Below are positions 46,601 to 56,945 of a stretch of DNA of 64,000 nt, one piece after another. Made by a program: the position numbers and the translations under genes. The stretch's first letter is position 1. The number at the start of each line of letters is the position of its first letter. The stretch is from Nematostella vectensis (Eukaryota; Cnidaria; Anthozoa; Actiniaria; Edwardsiidae). The stretch covers positions 17,230,639-17,294,638 of the forward strand of contig NC_064039.1 of the NCBI RefSeq assembly GCF_932526225.1. Reading direction: 5' to 3'. Under the pieces are notes generated by a model that saw only the letters and a program-made list of their open reading frames with translations, was not told where the DNA came from and searched no databases.

Positions 46601-49600
46601 TCAAGACGCGCGGCGGTTGATAATATGCTTTGACAAAGTGCATCATCTCCGCCCCCTTTTTCGCAAGCTCTCGCGCAAGTCGTCATTCACAATTGGTCTT
46701 CATTGAGTATAGACGTCTGAAACTGCCAAAAAAACATAGCAAAAAGTAAAACCTTACGATAGCCAATTATAGCTTTCTAGCGCTTCCCTACGGAGCTCTG
46801 CACTCAGTGAAGTCGAATGAAGAATGACAGCTTGCCTTAGGCAAGTCCCTTTTATAGCGCGCGCAGATTTTCGCGCGCAAAAATCCAATTTTCACACGTG
46901 CTTAACTAAAGACGTTAATCTCCCTCCCCCTTCCCCCCACAAAGCAGTGTTGTGTATGACGGGATGCTAGGAGAGTAAGCATGATTATTTACGGGGGGGG
47001 GGGGGGGGGGATGAGAAGGGGAGATATGAATTGAATTATGTACACCTATCGACTTTTTTCATCCAAATTTGGGAAGTGTCTCAACAGTTTCGTCCAAGAT
47101 TGTATTTGACCAATATTTATTTTTTTGACGAAACATAAGTGGTGACCTAGGTAATTACAGGGATACCTGTGGTAGCCCAAGTTTCAAGTTTTTTTTTATT
47201 TGCCACATATTTACAATAAGTACATTAAATATATAATTAATTAGACGAATACATGGCGAGGAGGAGCCCAGTCATAAAATGCAACTGTTTTTTTCTGCTC
47301 GCGATATGGCCAAAGTTGCGCAAGAACCTTTGCGCCATAGTCGATCCTAGGCCCCACGAGCGCCATCGTTCACTTTCCAAATCCCGGAAATTTGACCTCG
47401 GCTGTTCGCAGGAAAAAAATATTGTACAGTACAAATAAAGAGATCCCAGTAAACATTGGGATACCTGCTAACATGGGTTTTGATTGGTTGTTCGCAAACA
47501 ATCGCTCGAGCATGATTGGCCATGTAAAGACAATGGCTAATTCGTTTTGCCGCTTTGTGGAGCATGCGCTAGTGGGGCCGAGGGAAGCGCGGTCCCTAAG
47601 AGCGACGCGTAGGAGGTTACAAAAATCAATCCTATTAAAAACGCGGAAAAAATAACTTTGCCCTCTAATAGTAGCCACCATATCCATAAAAGGAAGATTG
47701 CTTCTCTTCTTAACACCCCACTGGCAGCAGTCCGAACCTTTTGGTGGTGCATTGACGCGTAGATAGAGCCCTGAAGAAGTCTTATTCAAGACGGAAATTT
47801 GGTCGATTAGCAGTTTTTGGTGCATTGACGCGTAGATAGAGGCCCTGAAGAAGTCTTATTCAAGACGGAAATTTGGTCGACTAGCAGTTTTTGGTGCATT
47901 GACTCGTAGATAGAGCCCTGAAAAAGTCTTATTCAAGACGGAAATTTGGTCGACTAGCAGTTTTTGGTGCATTGACGCGTAGATAGAGGCCCTGAAGAAG
48001 TCTTATTCAAGACGGAAATTTGGTCGACTAGCAGTTTTTGGTGCATTGACGCGTAGATAGAGGCCCTGAAGAAGTCTTATTCAAGACGGAAATTTGGTCG
48101 ACTAGCAGTTTTTGGTGCATTGACTCGTAGATAGAGGCCCTGAAGAAGTCTTATTCAAGACGGAAATTTGGTCGACTAGCAGTTTTTGGTGCATTGACTC
48201 GTAGATAGAGCCCTGAAGAAGTCTTATTCAAGACGGAAATTTGGTCGACTAGCAGTTTTTGGTGCATTGACTCGTAGATAGAGGCCCTGAAGAAGTCTTA
48301 TTCAAGACGGAAATTTGGTCGACTAGCAGTTTTTGGTGCATTGACTCGTAGATAGAGGCCCTGAAGAAGTCTTATTCAAGACGGAAATTTGGTCGACAAG
48401 CAGTTTTTGGTGCATTGACTCGTAGATAGAGGCCCTGAAGAAGTCTTATTCAAGACGGAAATTTGGTCGGCTAGCAGTTTTTGGTGTATTGACTCGTAGC
48501 TAGAATAAAATACACCAAAAACTGGAAATCGACTCTGCCAAATTTTCGTCTTTAATAAGACTTCTTTAGGGCAGAGTCGATTTCCAGTTTTTGGTGTATT
48601 GTATTCATTGTTCTGGTACGAGATCACGACAGTTTGGGCTTTTCGACTCGTAGCTAGAGTATAGCAACGTTACGTTATGATATAATGCGTGCTAATTTCT
48701 TCTCTTATTTTGTTGTAATATTGCTTACATTTGAGTTTTCGTTTTCAGCCTTTCACCGTCGCGATTAAAGCAAGCGTTCTTTTCCAGTTTTTGCCATCGT
48801 GGGAAACAGAATAGAAAAAAAGCGCGAGCACAGAAATCAAAACGCAACGCTAAAAGGCAACGATGCGAAACGCAACGCCAAAAAGCAACGCTAAAACGCA
48901 ACGATGCAAGTCAAAGCTAAAACGCAACACTTGAAGGCAACGCTCGGGTCGTAAACAGCGCGAGAAAATTGAAAAGGTGGTCTCACCTTGAATTTGTATC
49001 TATCGCGAAAGAACCGAAAAAGCTGTAAACATTTTTATTTTTATAACATTAAGTATATCGAATGTGCATCAATAATTGGTAATAAGACAGCTGATTACAA
49101 GTTCAAACGCATTTTTTAGCAATTTGAATTTTTTTTTATCGGAAATACATTTTGGAAAAATGGTCGGACCTCAGATATTGCTTATTTTCAAGAGGAAAAG
49201 TCCGTACAACATCGAGTTTTAAGAGTGACCGTCCCAGACCAAGAAATTTTTTGTTCAGAACAAAAATACCATCTTTTGCCAGGAGATAGCCCTTGATGAC
49301 CTTCGTATTCTGTGAAAGTTTGAAACGAATCGGATAAATATTTTTGGATCGAGAGGGGAAAATGTATTTTTCGAATATATTTAGCGATTTTTAGGTATTT
49401 TTCAACTTGAACAGAAAATGTGTAAAAAACAAACAAAATTAAGCCGGGCAGCAAAAATCAAACTTGATGAATAGAAATTATATAATTGTACATATTTCAC
49501 TAAAGATGACATCTTCGCAGCTAATCAAGAAGCTGGTTATTCCGAAATGCGCTCTACCATAATCCGAGAATGTCAGCTGACACACCCCATTGAGTTCGAC

Positions 49601-52474
49601 TCGGTCAACCTGTGCTCTCTCTATGCAAATGGAAAACTGGATTCCATGAATCTTAAAATGCTAAAAATTGTGTGCGTGTTCCTTGAGCTGGATTCCGAAG
49701 ATCTGATGATGTCCAGAAGAATAGCTCCTTTCATAGAACATATCAGTGAGCTGGTGAGGTCTTGGCAACATGCCCTTGTGCTACAAGTAAAGTGTAAACT
49801 TGTGTGCTTCTTCTAGAATCTCTACCACTATTTACGTGTAGAGTCTTGATATCTGATATAAATATCCTTAGGGTCCATAACTACCCTCTCTTTTATCCCA
49901 AGGTTTCATGAAAACAAATAGATTGCATCCTTTAGGGTGCATAAAAACACCCGTTTATCGTTTATATCCCCAGGGTGCATGACAACCCTAACAATGCTTG
50001 TATCCAGAGGCAACAATGACAACCCTCTCTTCTATCCCTACGTTCCATGACAGTGTAGTGGATATTTTTTAACAGTCTCAAATTGGCTGTTCGAGCTTTT
50101 ATGCCGCTCTAGTAAGTTGTACAAGTAGTAGCTAGTAGTGTACAGCCGGAATCAACATAACATTCTATTATGGCTCTGTTTCACAATAAACAGATACCTT
50201 GACACGAATATTTTGTATTTTATAGTTTATTATATCAGCGATAGAACTGGAAAAAGAAATATGAACGTTATATGTACACGACAAAAACGTGTTTTTTAAC
50301 TAACTGTGCTTACATGGGCTTCCTGTGGTGTTGTCACGCATTCATTGTTTATATCGTTGACAGTTAACATGGCGGTTCCCTGCTAGCAGAGGCCTTTTTT
50401 CTCTGTATTTCGCTGGGCTGGAGTTCGCGAGGAAAAGATACCTCTGCCATGGGTCGCAAGTTCGTTTGATCTAACCGCCGTCCACGATCGTGAATGGGAG
50501 ATCCAGAGCGCATGCTCCGTTCATTAATTACTGGCCACTATTTGAGCCCACAATGACCAGCGTGCATGAAACGTATATCCGAACGAATAATAGGCCCGCA
50601 TTCGAAACGGCGTCCTCCGTAGAAATATCACGCGACGAATTATAAAAGAAGCCATTCAATGCCTTATCTTCATTCAGAATTTTCTCTCTTTTGACTAACG
50701 ATTCAATCTTCCTTTTACAGGTTTTGCATATTTTTCTGGAAATAGCTGATTTAAGTTTACCAAAAAGTTTTGTAACATTTTCTTCGAGTCCAACTGTGCG
50801 ACATTGAAGAAACTCGCCTGCCCAGAAGTCTTGAAATTAATCCCACAAACAAGACAAAACTAGTCTTTGCTGCGTTTGCTGTTCAATCGTTTTATTCACG
50901 TTTTAGATGATTGAAATTGAACAGTTGTTTTCTTTTTTCGAAGAGGAGAAATAACCGGAGTTTGATTCATGGTTTACGACTAAATCCATGCAAAGCATAT
51001 TAGCATATTGACAGCTTTCGCGCGATGGTACGGGTTTTGGCACGTCGGTCGCTTATAAACGCTCACGCATGCGCAACGAAAACAGTTTCGACCCATGGCA
51101 GAGGTCTCTTTTCCTCGCAATCGCCAGCACAGCGAAGTACAGAGAAAAGAGGCCTCTGCTAGCAGGGAAACATGGCGGCGAAATCCGGATACAAAGACGA
51201 CCTCAAATTCGTAAAAAAAAAAAAACGGCAAGAAATCTCTTACAAGCTACAAACAATAGAACCAAAATTAGTTCCTTCGCGGGTAAACTGTAATGTTTCT
51301 AGTACAGCTTTCTATGAAGGACTAAATTCGACGGGAAGCGTGGCGTACGATTGCGTATAATTCGAGGTCGATCGAATGGTTGACCTAGCGTTATCGAGTG
51401 CTCTTCTGAACTTCTACGCTTAGATATGCCTTGTAAGATGTTATTTAGAGTCTACCAGGACCACGTTTCGCATTTATATAAACTTGTTTTGGCGATAAAA
51501 GGTGCCCCGATGCAAAGGTATGTGCTCTTACGACAGCCATTGTCTTGCAATTGTTGAAATATGAGCGCTCAGTGGGGGGTGTTTATCGCCTCATCAAAAC
51601 TCGTGTTTTTAATTGCCACAAAATTTTATTTGATATATTGGAAGTACAATAAGTGCTGTATACCTAGAGTGAAAAGAATTGTGCAATTCCACGTCCCATG
51701 GAAGATAAAGGCCTCGTTTTCCGGGCTTATTTACGGAGTACGAAAGACATGAAATAATTGAAAAATCTGTCAAAAATTAAGAAAAATACTAAAACTACCA
51801 ACGACCAAATCCAAATATGTACAATTATATAATTTCTATCAATCAAGTTTGATTTTTGCTGCCCGGCTTAATTTTTTTTTTTTTAGACATTTTCTGTTTA
51901 AGTCGAAAAATACCGAAAAATCGCTAATTATATTCGAAAAATACATTTTCCCCTCTCAAGCCAAAAACATTTATACGATTTGTTACAAACTTTCACAGAA
52001 TAATAAGGTCATCAAGCGCTTTCTCCTGGCAAAAGATGGTATTCTTGTTCTGAACAAAAAATTTCTTGGTCTGAGACGGTCACTCTTAAGCAAGTTCATG
52101 ACAATCTGTAGCTCATGTGCACCTTATGTACTGCTTTCCTTTTTCAAAAAGACAGAAGCTCCCGTTTGGAATTTATTATTATTTTTGCTTCTTGGAGTAC
52201 GTTTTTTCTTGTATTAGCTATCAACAAATATTTGATTTATTTTCGTTTTATTGTAACTAAGCAGTTGGTTTATTAGTATGTCAAGTATGAAAATATAATA
52301 TCAATCTGATGCAGATGTTCTAAATCTGTTCTGAGTGAAGTAAAGCTAACCTAATTGTTTGCCCTTTTTAGAGAAAATTACATATTTGACTGCACTTGTA
52401 CTAAGTGTGAGCTGCAAGCAAATGAACCAGATGAGTCATCTAGTGACGGTGATGATGAACATGATGACGAATGA
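28620..52474 (+). CDS. SMYD5: SMYD5, SET and MYND domain lysine methyltransferase
   Basis: Protein-lysine methyltransferase of the SMYD5 branch. Eleven exons: 28620-28949, 29107-29228, 29571-29640, 29867-29971, 42186-42248, 42412-42482, 43042-43151, 43637-43693, 43896-43990, 44527-44597, 52372-52474. All have GT-AG borders and matching phases; 399 codons including TGA, close to the usual length. Order: SET N-part ([12 protein letters not shown]), the SMYD5 segment [19 protein letters not shown]-like Cys pairs (CPQC, YCSENC), [31 protein letters not shown], the SET core [11 protein letters not shown] and [11 protein letters not shown], the post-SET CTCTKC, and a short acidic tail. The start ATGG at 28620 is chosen because it gives the normal N terminus; the frame also extends upstream to 28497. 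No lesion is seen despite 20 kb of repeats in its introns. Confidence 0.96.
29692..29794. mobile_element. Perfect 29-bp-arm foldback in SMYD5 intron 3
   Basis: ACTTTCCATGAGCCGTATTC... (29692-29720) is exactly the reverse complement of 29766-29794, with a 45-nt centre. The similarity continues imperfectly a few bases outward. A MITE-like insertion is likely, and the RNA would form a strong hairpin. Confidence 0.75.
29972..42098. repeat. 12.1-kb array of a 29-bp unit filling SMYD5 intron 4
   Basis: Roughly 420 copies of a 29-bp unit (GTAAGATAATGCTAGGCTT followed by ACTACACCAT). The first unit begins exactly at the exon 4 donor (CAG/GTAAGAT). Nearly every unit keeps GTAAGA, a good donor match. 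Common variants are TTCACC, TTATTCACC, ACACCGTG, and GTACTACACC in the distal part. Variant patterns recur at about 750-840 bp, so higher-order units exist. Only about 90 bp of unique DNA separates the array from exon 5. Confidence 0.97.
42483..43041. other. SMYD5 intron 6
   Basis: Intron between exons 6 and 7. It is AT-rich, with no repeat array or gene recognised. CTCCTGG- and CTCCCAG-type words at 42545-42645 look like part of an old dispersed repeat. Confidence 0.5.
43151..43375. repeat. Degenerate 43-50-bp tandem repeat at the exon 7 donor
   Basis: About five diverged copies of a unit with GGTATTATATGGTAGTGTA and AATGGATGAGGCTTGG. The first copy begins at the exon 7/intron 7 junction (GAGAG/GTATTA), so the donor is again the edge of a tandem repeat. 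Confidence 0.7.
44217..44505. repeat. Degenerate tandem repeat in SMYD5 intron 9
   Basis: Irregular copies of CCTCTTGTGTTAAGAGTGTTA (unit about 22-26 bp) end about 20 bp before the exon 10 acceptor at 44526. The open frames inside are artefacts. Confidence 0.75.
44601..46485. repeat. 29-bp minisatellite starting at the exon 10 donor
   Basis: About 65 copies of a 29-bp unit (TGAACATACTGAATCATGC then TGATGGGGGC). The repeat begins 3 bp inside the intron, directly after the donor GTA, with a first copy GGCTGAATCATGCCGATGGG. The unit is unrelated to the 29-bp unit of intron 4 despite its equal length. Minus-strand reading frames with repeated HDSVCS words are by-products. Confidence 0.96.
46486..47733. 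other. SMYD5 intron 10, unique part
   Basis: No gene supported. A GC-rich segment at 46840-46890 has TTTTATAGCGCGCGC followed by an imperfect inversion (TTTTCGCGCGCAAAA), and a G-run lies at 46995-47010. Several weak overlapping frames on the minus strand (47347-47825) have no recognisable motif. Confidence 0.4.
47734..48490. repeat. 73-bp minisatellite, about ten copies
   Basis: Very homogeneous units containing GGTGCATTGACTCGTAGATA, CCTGAAGAAGTCTTATTC and AAATTTGGTCGACTAGCAG. They vary mainly by GCG/CTCG and by one or two G in GAGGCCC. The last copy grades into a dispersed repeat (48527-48645) shared with the kinesin intron. That repeat carries a similar AATAAGACTTCTT word, so the array probably grew from it. 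Confidence 0.95.
48527..48645. repeat. Dispersed repeat, second copy
   Basis: Matches 2316-2482 in the kinesin intron. It includes an internal inversion (AAATCGACTCTGCC and GGCAGAGTCGATTT), so it folds back on itself. Confidence 0.72.
48825..48955. repeat. Short AACGCAACGCTAAAA-type tandem repeat
   Basis: Irregular copies of about 11-13 bp (AAACGCAACGCTAAAAGGC and relatives) within intron 10. Confidence 0.7.
49505..49816 (+). CDS. Unknown frame inside the TTAA element
   Basis: About 100 residues beginning [15 protein letters not shown], with a conserved-looking block [20 protein letters not shown] then [14 protein letters not shown]. It starts directly at the inner edge of the left inverted repeat and may be the C-terminal part of the element's own protein, with the rest lost. 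Near 49756 the sequence GTGAGG follows CTG, so a splice donor there is possible. No function can be named. Confidence 0.35.
   Translation, partial: DDIFAANQEAGYSEMRSTIIRECQLTHPIEFDSVNLCSLYANGKLDSMNLKMLKIVCVFLELDSEDLMMSRRIAPFIEHISELVRSWQHALVLQVKCKLVCFF
49865..50055. repeat. Degenerate tandem repeat in the TTAA element
   Basis: About four loose copies of a unit with TATCCC, AGGGTGCATGACAACCCTC-like words. Confidence 0.6.
50376..51169. mobile_element. 794-bp TIR element nested in the TTAA element
   Basis: 85-bp inverted repeats (50376-50460 and 51085-51169) with outer ends TTCCCTGCTAGCAGAGGCC and its complement. Perfect 9-bp duplication ACATGGCGG at 50367-50375 and 51170-51178. The length and 9-bp target fit a Mutator-like or foldback non-autonomous element. 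The interior has no recognised coding region. Confidence 0.85.
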
Positions 52475-52731
52475 GCCAGATGTCTAGTGACGATGATAAA
52501 AATGGATAGTTGTTTAAAGGGCATGAGCATGGAAGCTCACGAATGAAAGATAATTAAATAAATCGAACCATGGTCCAATGTGAGTTTCTTATTCATATTT
52601 GCTATTTGGTAAATAACCCCCACAATTGAATCCTTCTTGAAAACCACATACCCCTTCTTGCACACCTGATCCCCAATCCATGGCTGTAATGGAGTTTGAG
52701 GAAGGTGCTTTCACGAGTTCAGGTGACCGTT
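52475..52731. other. SMYD5 3' UTR and convergent spacer
   Basis: AATTAAATAAATC at about 52551-52563 is a likely polyadenylation signal for SMYD5. Beyond it, the sequence would be the 3' UTR of the possible minus-strand gene. Confidence 0.45.
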
Positions 52732-52979
52732 TCAAGCACGCGTGGCTACATAGCTGGCGAGGGCAGGCAGGCAGGCTTGCATGGCAGGAGAAACCACAGG
52801 GCTCTGTGACCCTAAAAACTGACATACCTCTAAGAGTAAAGAGTAAGTAAACTTATCGCACGAGTTATTCACTTTCCCTGCTTCCAGAGAAATATGAGAA
52901 GTCCTTTGTTTTTTTTGGAAGGTAGCATTGCCATCATGTTTGGCCTCTTCTGCTTCTCTTGGAAGGGGTCCTTCTATAC
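52732..52979 (-). CDS. Possible terminal exon of a convergent gene
   Basis: On the minus strand a good acceptor (CTCTGCTTTCCGCAG) ends at 52980, and an open frame in phase 2 runs 81 codons to a TGA at 52734-52732. It includes EGPLPREAEEAKHDGNATF and a C-terminal SPVVSPAMQACLPALASYVA. The open length after a clean acceptor and the tail-to-tail position with SMYD5 favour a real last exon. No family is recognised and upstream exons were not located. Confidence 0.35.
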
Positions 52980-53276
52980 CTGCGGAAAGCAGAGATTAAA
53001 TAATGTTTAGAGTAAGAATAATGCAACCGGACAGTGACATGCATGCTGGCATGCAAAAAATAAAACAAAATTTTAAATTTGATTGACACTAATTAAAAAG
53101 AAGGGCTCTTTACTACTATTTTCCTATGCACAAAAAGTCCTCAGAAATTCTATGAGTGGAACATCTAAACATCGAGCAATTAATGTTTTCATTGTCAAAC
53201 AGCTCTTTTGCCCTGTAAAGTGCATTAGGACCTACTAAAGATCTCTTTTCAGCCATCTTGCACAAAAATAGTTGTC
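52980..53276. other. Possible intron of the convergent gene
   Basis: No exon can be assigned. A 47-codon minus-strand frame starting ATGGCTGAAAAGAG lies at 53122-53265 and is of uncertain meaning. Confidence 0.3.
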
Positions 53277-55275
53277 ATACATGGTCATTATAACAAGCCC
53301 CTAGCTACACACCTGGTCATTATAACAAGCCCCTAGCTACACACCTGGCCCTGGTAACAAGCCCCTAGCTACACACCTGGCCCTAATAACAAGCCCCTAG
53401 CTACACACCTGGCCCTAATAACAAGCCCCTAGCTACACACCTGGTCATTATAACAAGCCCCTAGCTACACACCTGGCCCTGATCACAAGCTCCTAGCTAC
53501 ACACCTGGCCCTGGTAACAAGCCCCTAGCTACACACCTGGCCCTAATAACAAGCCCCTAGCTATACACCTGGTCATTATAACAAGCCCCTAGCTATACAC
53601 CTGGTCATTATAACAAGCCCCTAGCTACACACCTGGCCCTGGTAACAAGCCCCTAGCTACACACCTGGCCCTAATAACAAGCCCCTAGCTACACACCTGG
53701 CCCTAATAACAAGCCCCTAGCTACACACCTGGTCATTATAACAAGCCCCTAGCTACACACCTGGCCCTGATCACAAGCTCCTAGCTACACACCTGGCCCT
53801 GGTAACAAGCCCCTAGCTACACACCTGGCCCTAATAACAAGCCCCTAGCTATACACCTGGTCATTATAACAAGCCCCTAGCTTTTCACCTGGTCATTATA
53901 ACAAGCCCCTAGCTACACACCTGGTCATTATAACAAGCCCCTAGCTACACACCTGGCCCTAATAACAAGCCCCTAGCTATACACCTGGCCCTAATAACAA
54001 GCCCCTAGCTATACACCTGGCCCTAATAACAAGCCCCTAGCTACACACCTGGCCCTGAACACAAGCCCCTAGCTACACACCTGGCCCTAATAACAAGCCC
54101 CTAGCTACACACCTGGCCCTAATAACAAGCCCCTAGCTACACACCTGGCCCTAATAACAAGCCCCTAGCTACACACCTGGCCCTGATCACAAGCCCATAG
54201 CTACACACCTGGCCCTGGTAACAAGCCCCTAGCTACACACCTGGCCCTGGTAACAAGCCCCTAGCTACACACCTGGCCCTAATAACAATCCCCTAGCTAC
54301 ACACCTGGCCCTGAACACAAGCCCCTAGCTACACACCTGGCCCTGGTAACAAGCCCCTAGCTACACACCTGGCCCTGAACACAAGCCCCTAGCTACACAC
54401 CTGGCCCTAATAACAATCCCCTAGCTACACACCTGGCCCTGAACACAAGCCCCTAGCTACACACCTGGCCCTGGTAACAAGCCCCTAGCTACACACCTGG
54501 CCCTGAACACAAGCCCCTAGCTACACACCTGGCCCTGAACACAAGCCCCTAGCTACACACCTGGCCCTGGTAACAAGCCCCTAGCTACACACCTGGCCCT
54601 AATAACAAGCCCCTAGCTACACACCTGGCCCTGGTAACAAGCCCCTAGCTACACACCTGGCCCTGAACACAAGCCCTAGGCTACACACCTGGCCCTAATA
54701 ACAAGCCCCTAGCTACACACCTGGCCCTAATAACAAGCCCCTAGCTACACACCTGGCCCTAATAACAAGCCCCTAGCTACACACCTGGCCCTAATAACAA
54801 GCCCCTAGCTATACACCTGGTCATTATAACAAGCCCCTAGCTATACACCTGGTCATTATAACAAGCCCCTAGCTATACACCTGGTCATTATAACAAGCCC
54901 CTAGCTATACACCTGGTCATTATAACAAGCCCCTAGCTACACACATGGCCCTAAACACAAGCCCCTAGCTACACACCTGACCCTAAACACAAGCCCCTAG
55001 CTACACACCTGACCCTAAACACAAGCCCCTAGCTACACAACTGGCCCTGGTAACAATCCCTTAGCTACACACCTGACCCTGAACACAAGCCCCTAGCTAC
55101 ACAACTGGCCCTGGTAACAATCCCCTAGCTACACACCTGACCCTAAACACAAGCCCCTAGCTACACAACTGGCCCTGGTAACAATCCCCTAGCTACACAC
55201 CTGACCCTGTAACAAGCCCCTAGCTACACACCTGGCCCTGGTAACAAGCCCATAGTTTCACCACCTGGACCTGTA
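53277..55275. repeat. 33-bp minisatellite, about 60 copies
   Basis: Unit CTAGCTACACACCTGGCCC then TAATAACAAGCCC, with subtypes TCATTATAA, TGGTAA, TGAACA and TGATCA in recurrent order (for example 53277-53560 and 53565-53860), which points to higher-order duplication. On the minus strand each unit carries CCAG/GTGTGT, a donor-like word. Confidence 0.96.
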
Positions 55276-56219
55276 GCAAGCCCCTGGTGGGTTGAAATTA
55301 CGGCCACACATTTCAAACTATCGCATAAAGAATATGAAGGGTAGTTTTTTTGTATAAAGCAATAAAAGCGCAATGCAAGTTAGTGTCTGGCATTGTTCTC
55401 GATTGTGTTTTTTCATTTGTTCTTGTTGGAAGAGAGAGAAAGCCTAACAGGGAGGGGGGGTCTGGGTAGGATGATCTGTTTAAAAAAACAACGGCCTTAC
55501 ACGTAGGCTTGAACGAAAAATGACCATGGAAGGTCATCTAGCTACTTTTCCTTTTCATGGTAAGGCAGTGTGAACGGTCAGATCAGGCTATAACTTCCTC
55601 TCTACATCCCCGATTTATTCCCTAATTGTATTATCTCTCTTTTTCAATGAACCTTCTGTGTATAATTATAGTCACCGTTATGTTTGAGGGCTCAAAAAAT
55701 CTCCAAATGACAGAGTTTTCCTCGTACCTCGCCATTCTCGTCATTTTCGAGGTTATGCTAGGGTAAAAAGTGCTATTTTGAAAAAAAAAATGCGTCAAAT
55801 ATATTTTTTTTTCAGAACCCAAAAATTGTGTTGTAGATTTGATTAGACCAATAACTTGGCTAAAAGCCCATACTTCAACACTATCCATATCGTCATGCGC
55901 ATCGGAGATAATTGCGAGCAAAAATGGTAATTTTTAAACAGCTGCTGGTGATTGACGGGAAGCAATTTCCCACGGACGTAGATTGGGGTTGAGTCCGCGG
56001 ACTCCCAGCGGTCATACCCAACCTCTCAGTCGGAATCTTCTAAACACCATCTTCGTAAAGTGCGAGATTGTCGGAGAAATCCAAGATGGCAGTCCGACTT
56101 TTGTGTGGTGACAGATCATAAAAATATCTAGTCTTTAGGTCCTTTGCAACTCACTTGAGTCAGTGTTTGTTAGTCAGTGTCTGTACGGTGGCCCGTATAT
56201 GTCATGCGAAAATAAGAAC
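55276..56219. other. Unannotated DNA
   Basis: No coding region, RNA gene or clear repeat is supported here. Open frames are short and featureless. Confidence 0.4.
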
Positions 56220-56580
56220 ACAACGTATTCACAAAACTAAAAACACATTCACAAAACCTCAAGGCACATTTGCAAAACCTCGAAAAACAAGTTCACAAAA
56301 CCTCAAAACACATTGGAAAAAACTCCAAACACATTGGAAAAAACTCAAAACACATTGGAAAAAACTCGAAACACATTGAAAAAAACTCAAAACACATTGG
56401 AAAAAACTCGAAACATTGGAAAAAACTCGAAACACATTGGAAAAAACTCAAAACACATTGGAAAAAGCTCAAAACACATTGGAAAATACTCAAAACCCAT
56501 TGGAAAAAACTCAAAACACATTCGCAAAAAACTGCAAAACACATTCGCAAAAACTCCAAAACACATTCGCAAAAACCATC
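56220..56580. repeat. 21-bp A-rich tandem repeat
   Basis: About 17 copies of ACACATTGGAAAAAACTCAAA with variants such as TTCGCAAAAACTCC at both ends. The reading frames on either strand (Lys/Asn/His- or Phe/Cys-rich) are by-products. Confidence 0.93.
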
Positions 56581-56684
56581 ATTACCAGGCATTAAACAAC
56601 AAACGTGTAGGGGCGGGTGATGAGGGCCTTATCATTCGAAACACGCTTCATATACGTACCATACATAACGCTTGTATTTTTCTG

Positions 56685-56945
56685 AGATGGAGAGCGACGA
56701 AGACTTTCTGAATTGACACAGAATACGTTTTCGCAAGCCGAACAGTTTCTTCCGTATTTCGATCTTTTCGGAACGATCCTTGGAACAACAAGCCGTAATA
56801 TTACGTTTCTAAGTGAAGAAGAAGTTGAAAAGAGAAAGGACGATAGGATTCCGGAACACGAAAACCAACACGGTGTGGGCTGTTCGTACCTATCAAGAGT
56901 TGGCAGAAGTGAGGAATAAGAACCAGAGCTGTGGCAGGATCGGAT
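56685..56945 (+). pseudogene. Possible fragment of a ZMYM/KCTD1-like (Crypton-derived) gene
   Basis: A short broken frame starts MESDEDFLN, meets a stop, and continues in another frame with FLSEEEVEKRKDDRIP. It then moves, after a further shift near 56865, to NTKTNTVWAVRTYQELAEV. That last word resembles the N-terminal part of the tyrosine-recombinase-like domain of ZMYM/KCTD1-type proteins. The evidence is one motif only. Confidence 0.25.

Larger units (their letters stand above)
49223..52085. mobile_element. 2.9-kb TTAA-flanked DNA transposon with 275-bp inverted repeats
   Basis: The left repeat 49223-49497 and the right repeat 51813-52085 are inverted copies (outer ends GAGTGACCGTCCCAG and CTGAGACGGTCACTC) and are bordered by TTAA at 49219-49222 and 52086-52089. 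A TTAA target fits piggyBac or Kolobok-type elements. An open stretch at 49505-49816 follows the left repeat, and a 794-bp element is nested at 50376-51169. No catalytic transposase motif is recognised, so it is probably non-autonomous. It lies in SMYD5 intron 10, ending about 290 bp before the last exon. Confidence 0.8.

Noticed and set aside
46840-46890. TATA-like promoter (TTTATAGCGCGCGC)
   Set aside because: No gene or RNA could be identified downstream on either strand; it lies inside SMYD5 intron 10.
47347-47825. Minus-strand ORF of 151 codons
   Set aside because: No domain or splice evidence; it overlaps the 73-bp array edge, where frames open by chance.
56270-56711. Lys/His/Asn-rich and Phe/Cys-rich ORFs
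   Set aside because: Both strands of the 21-bp repeat are open; no real protein features.
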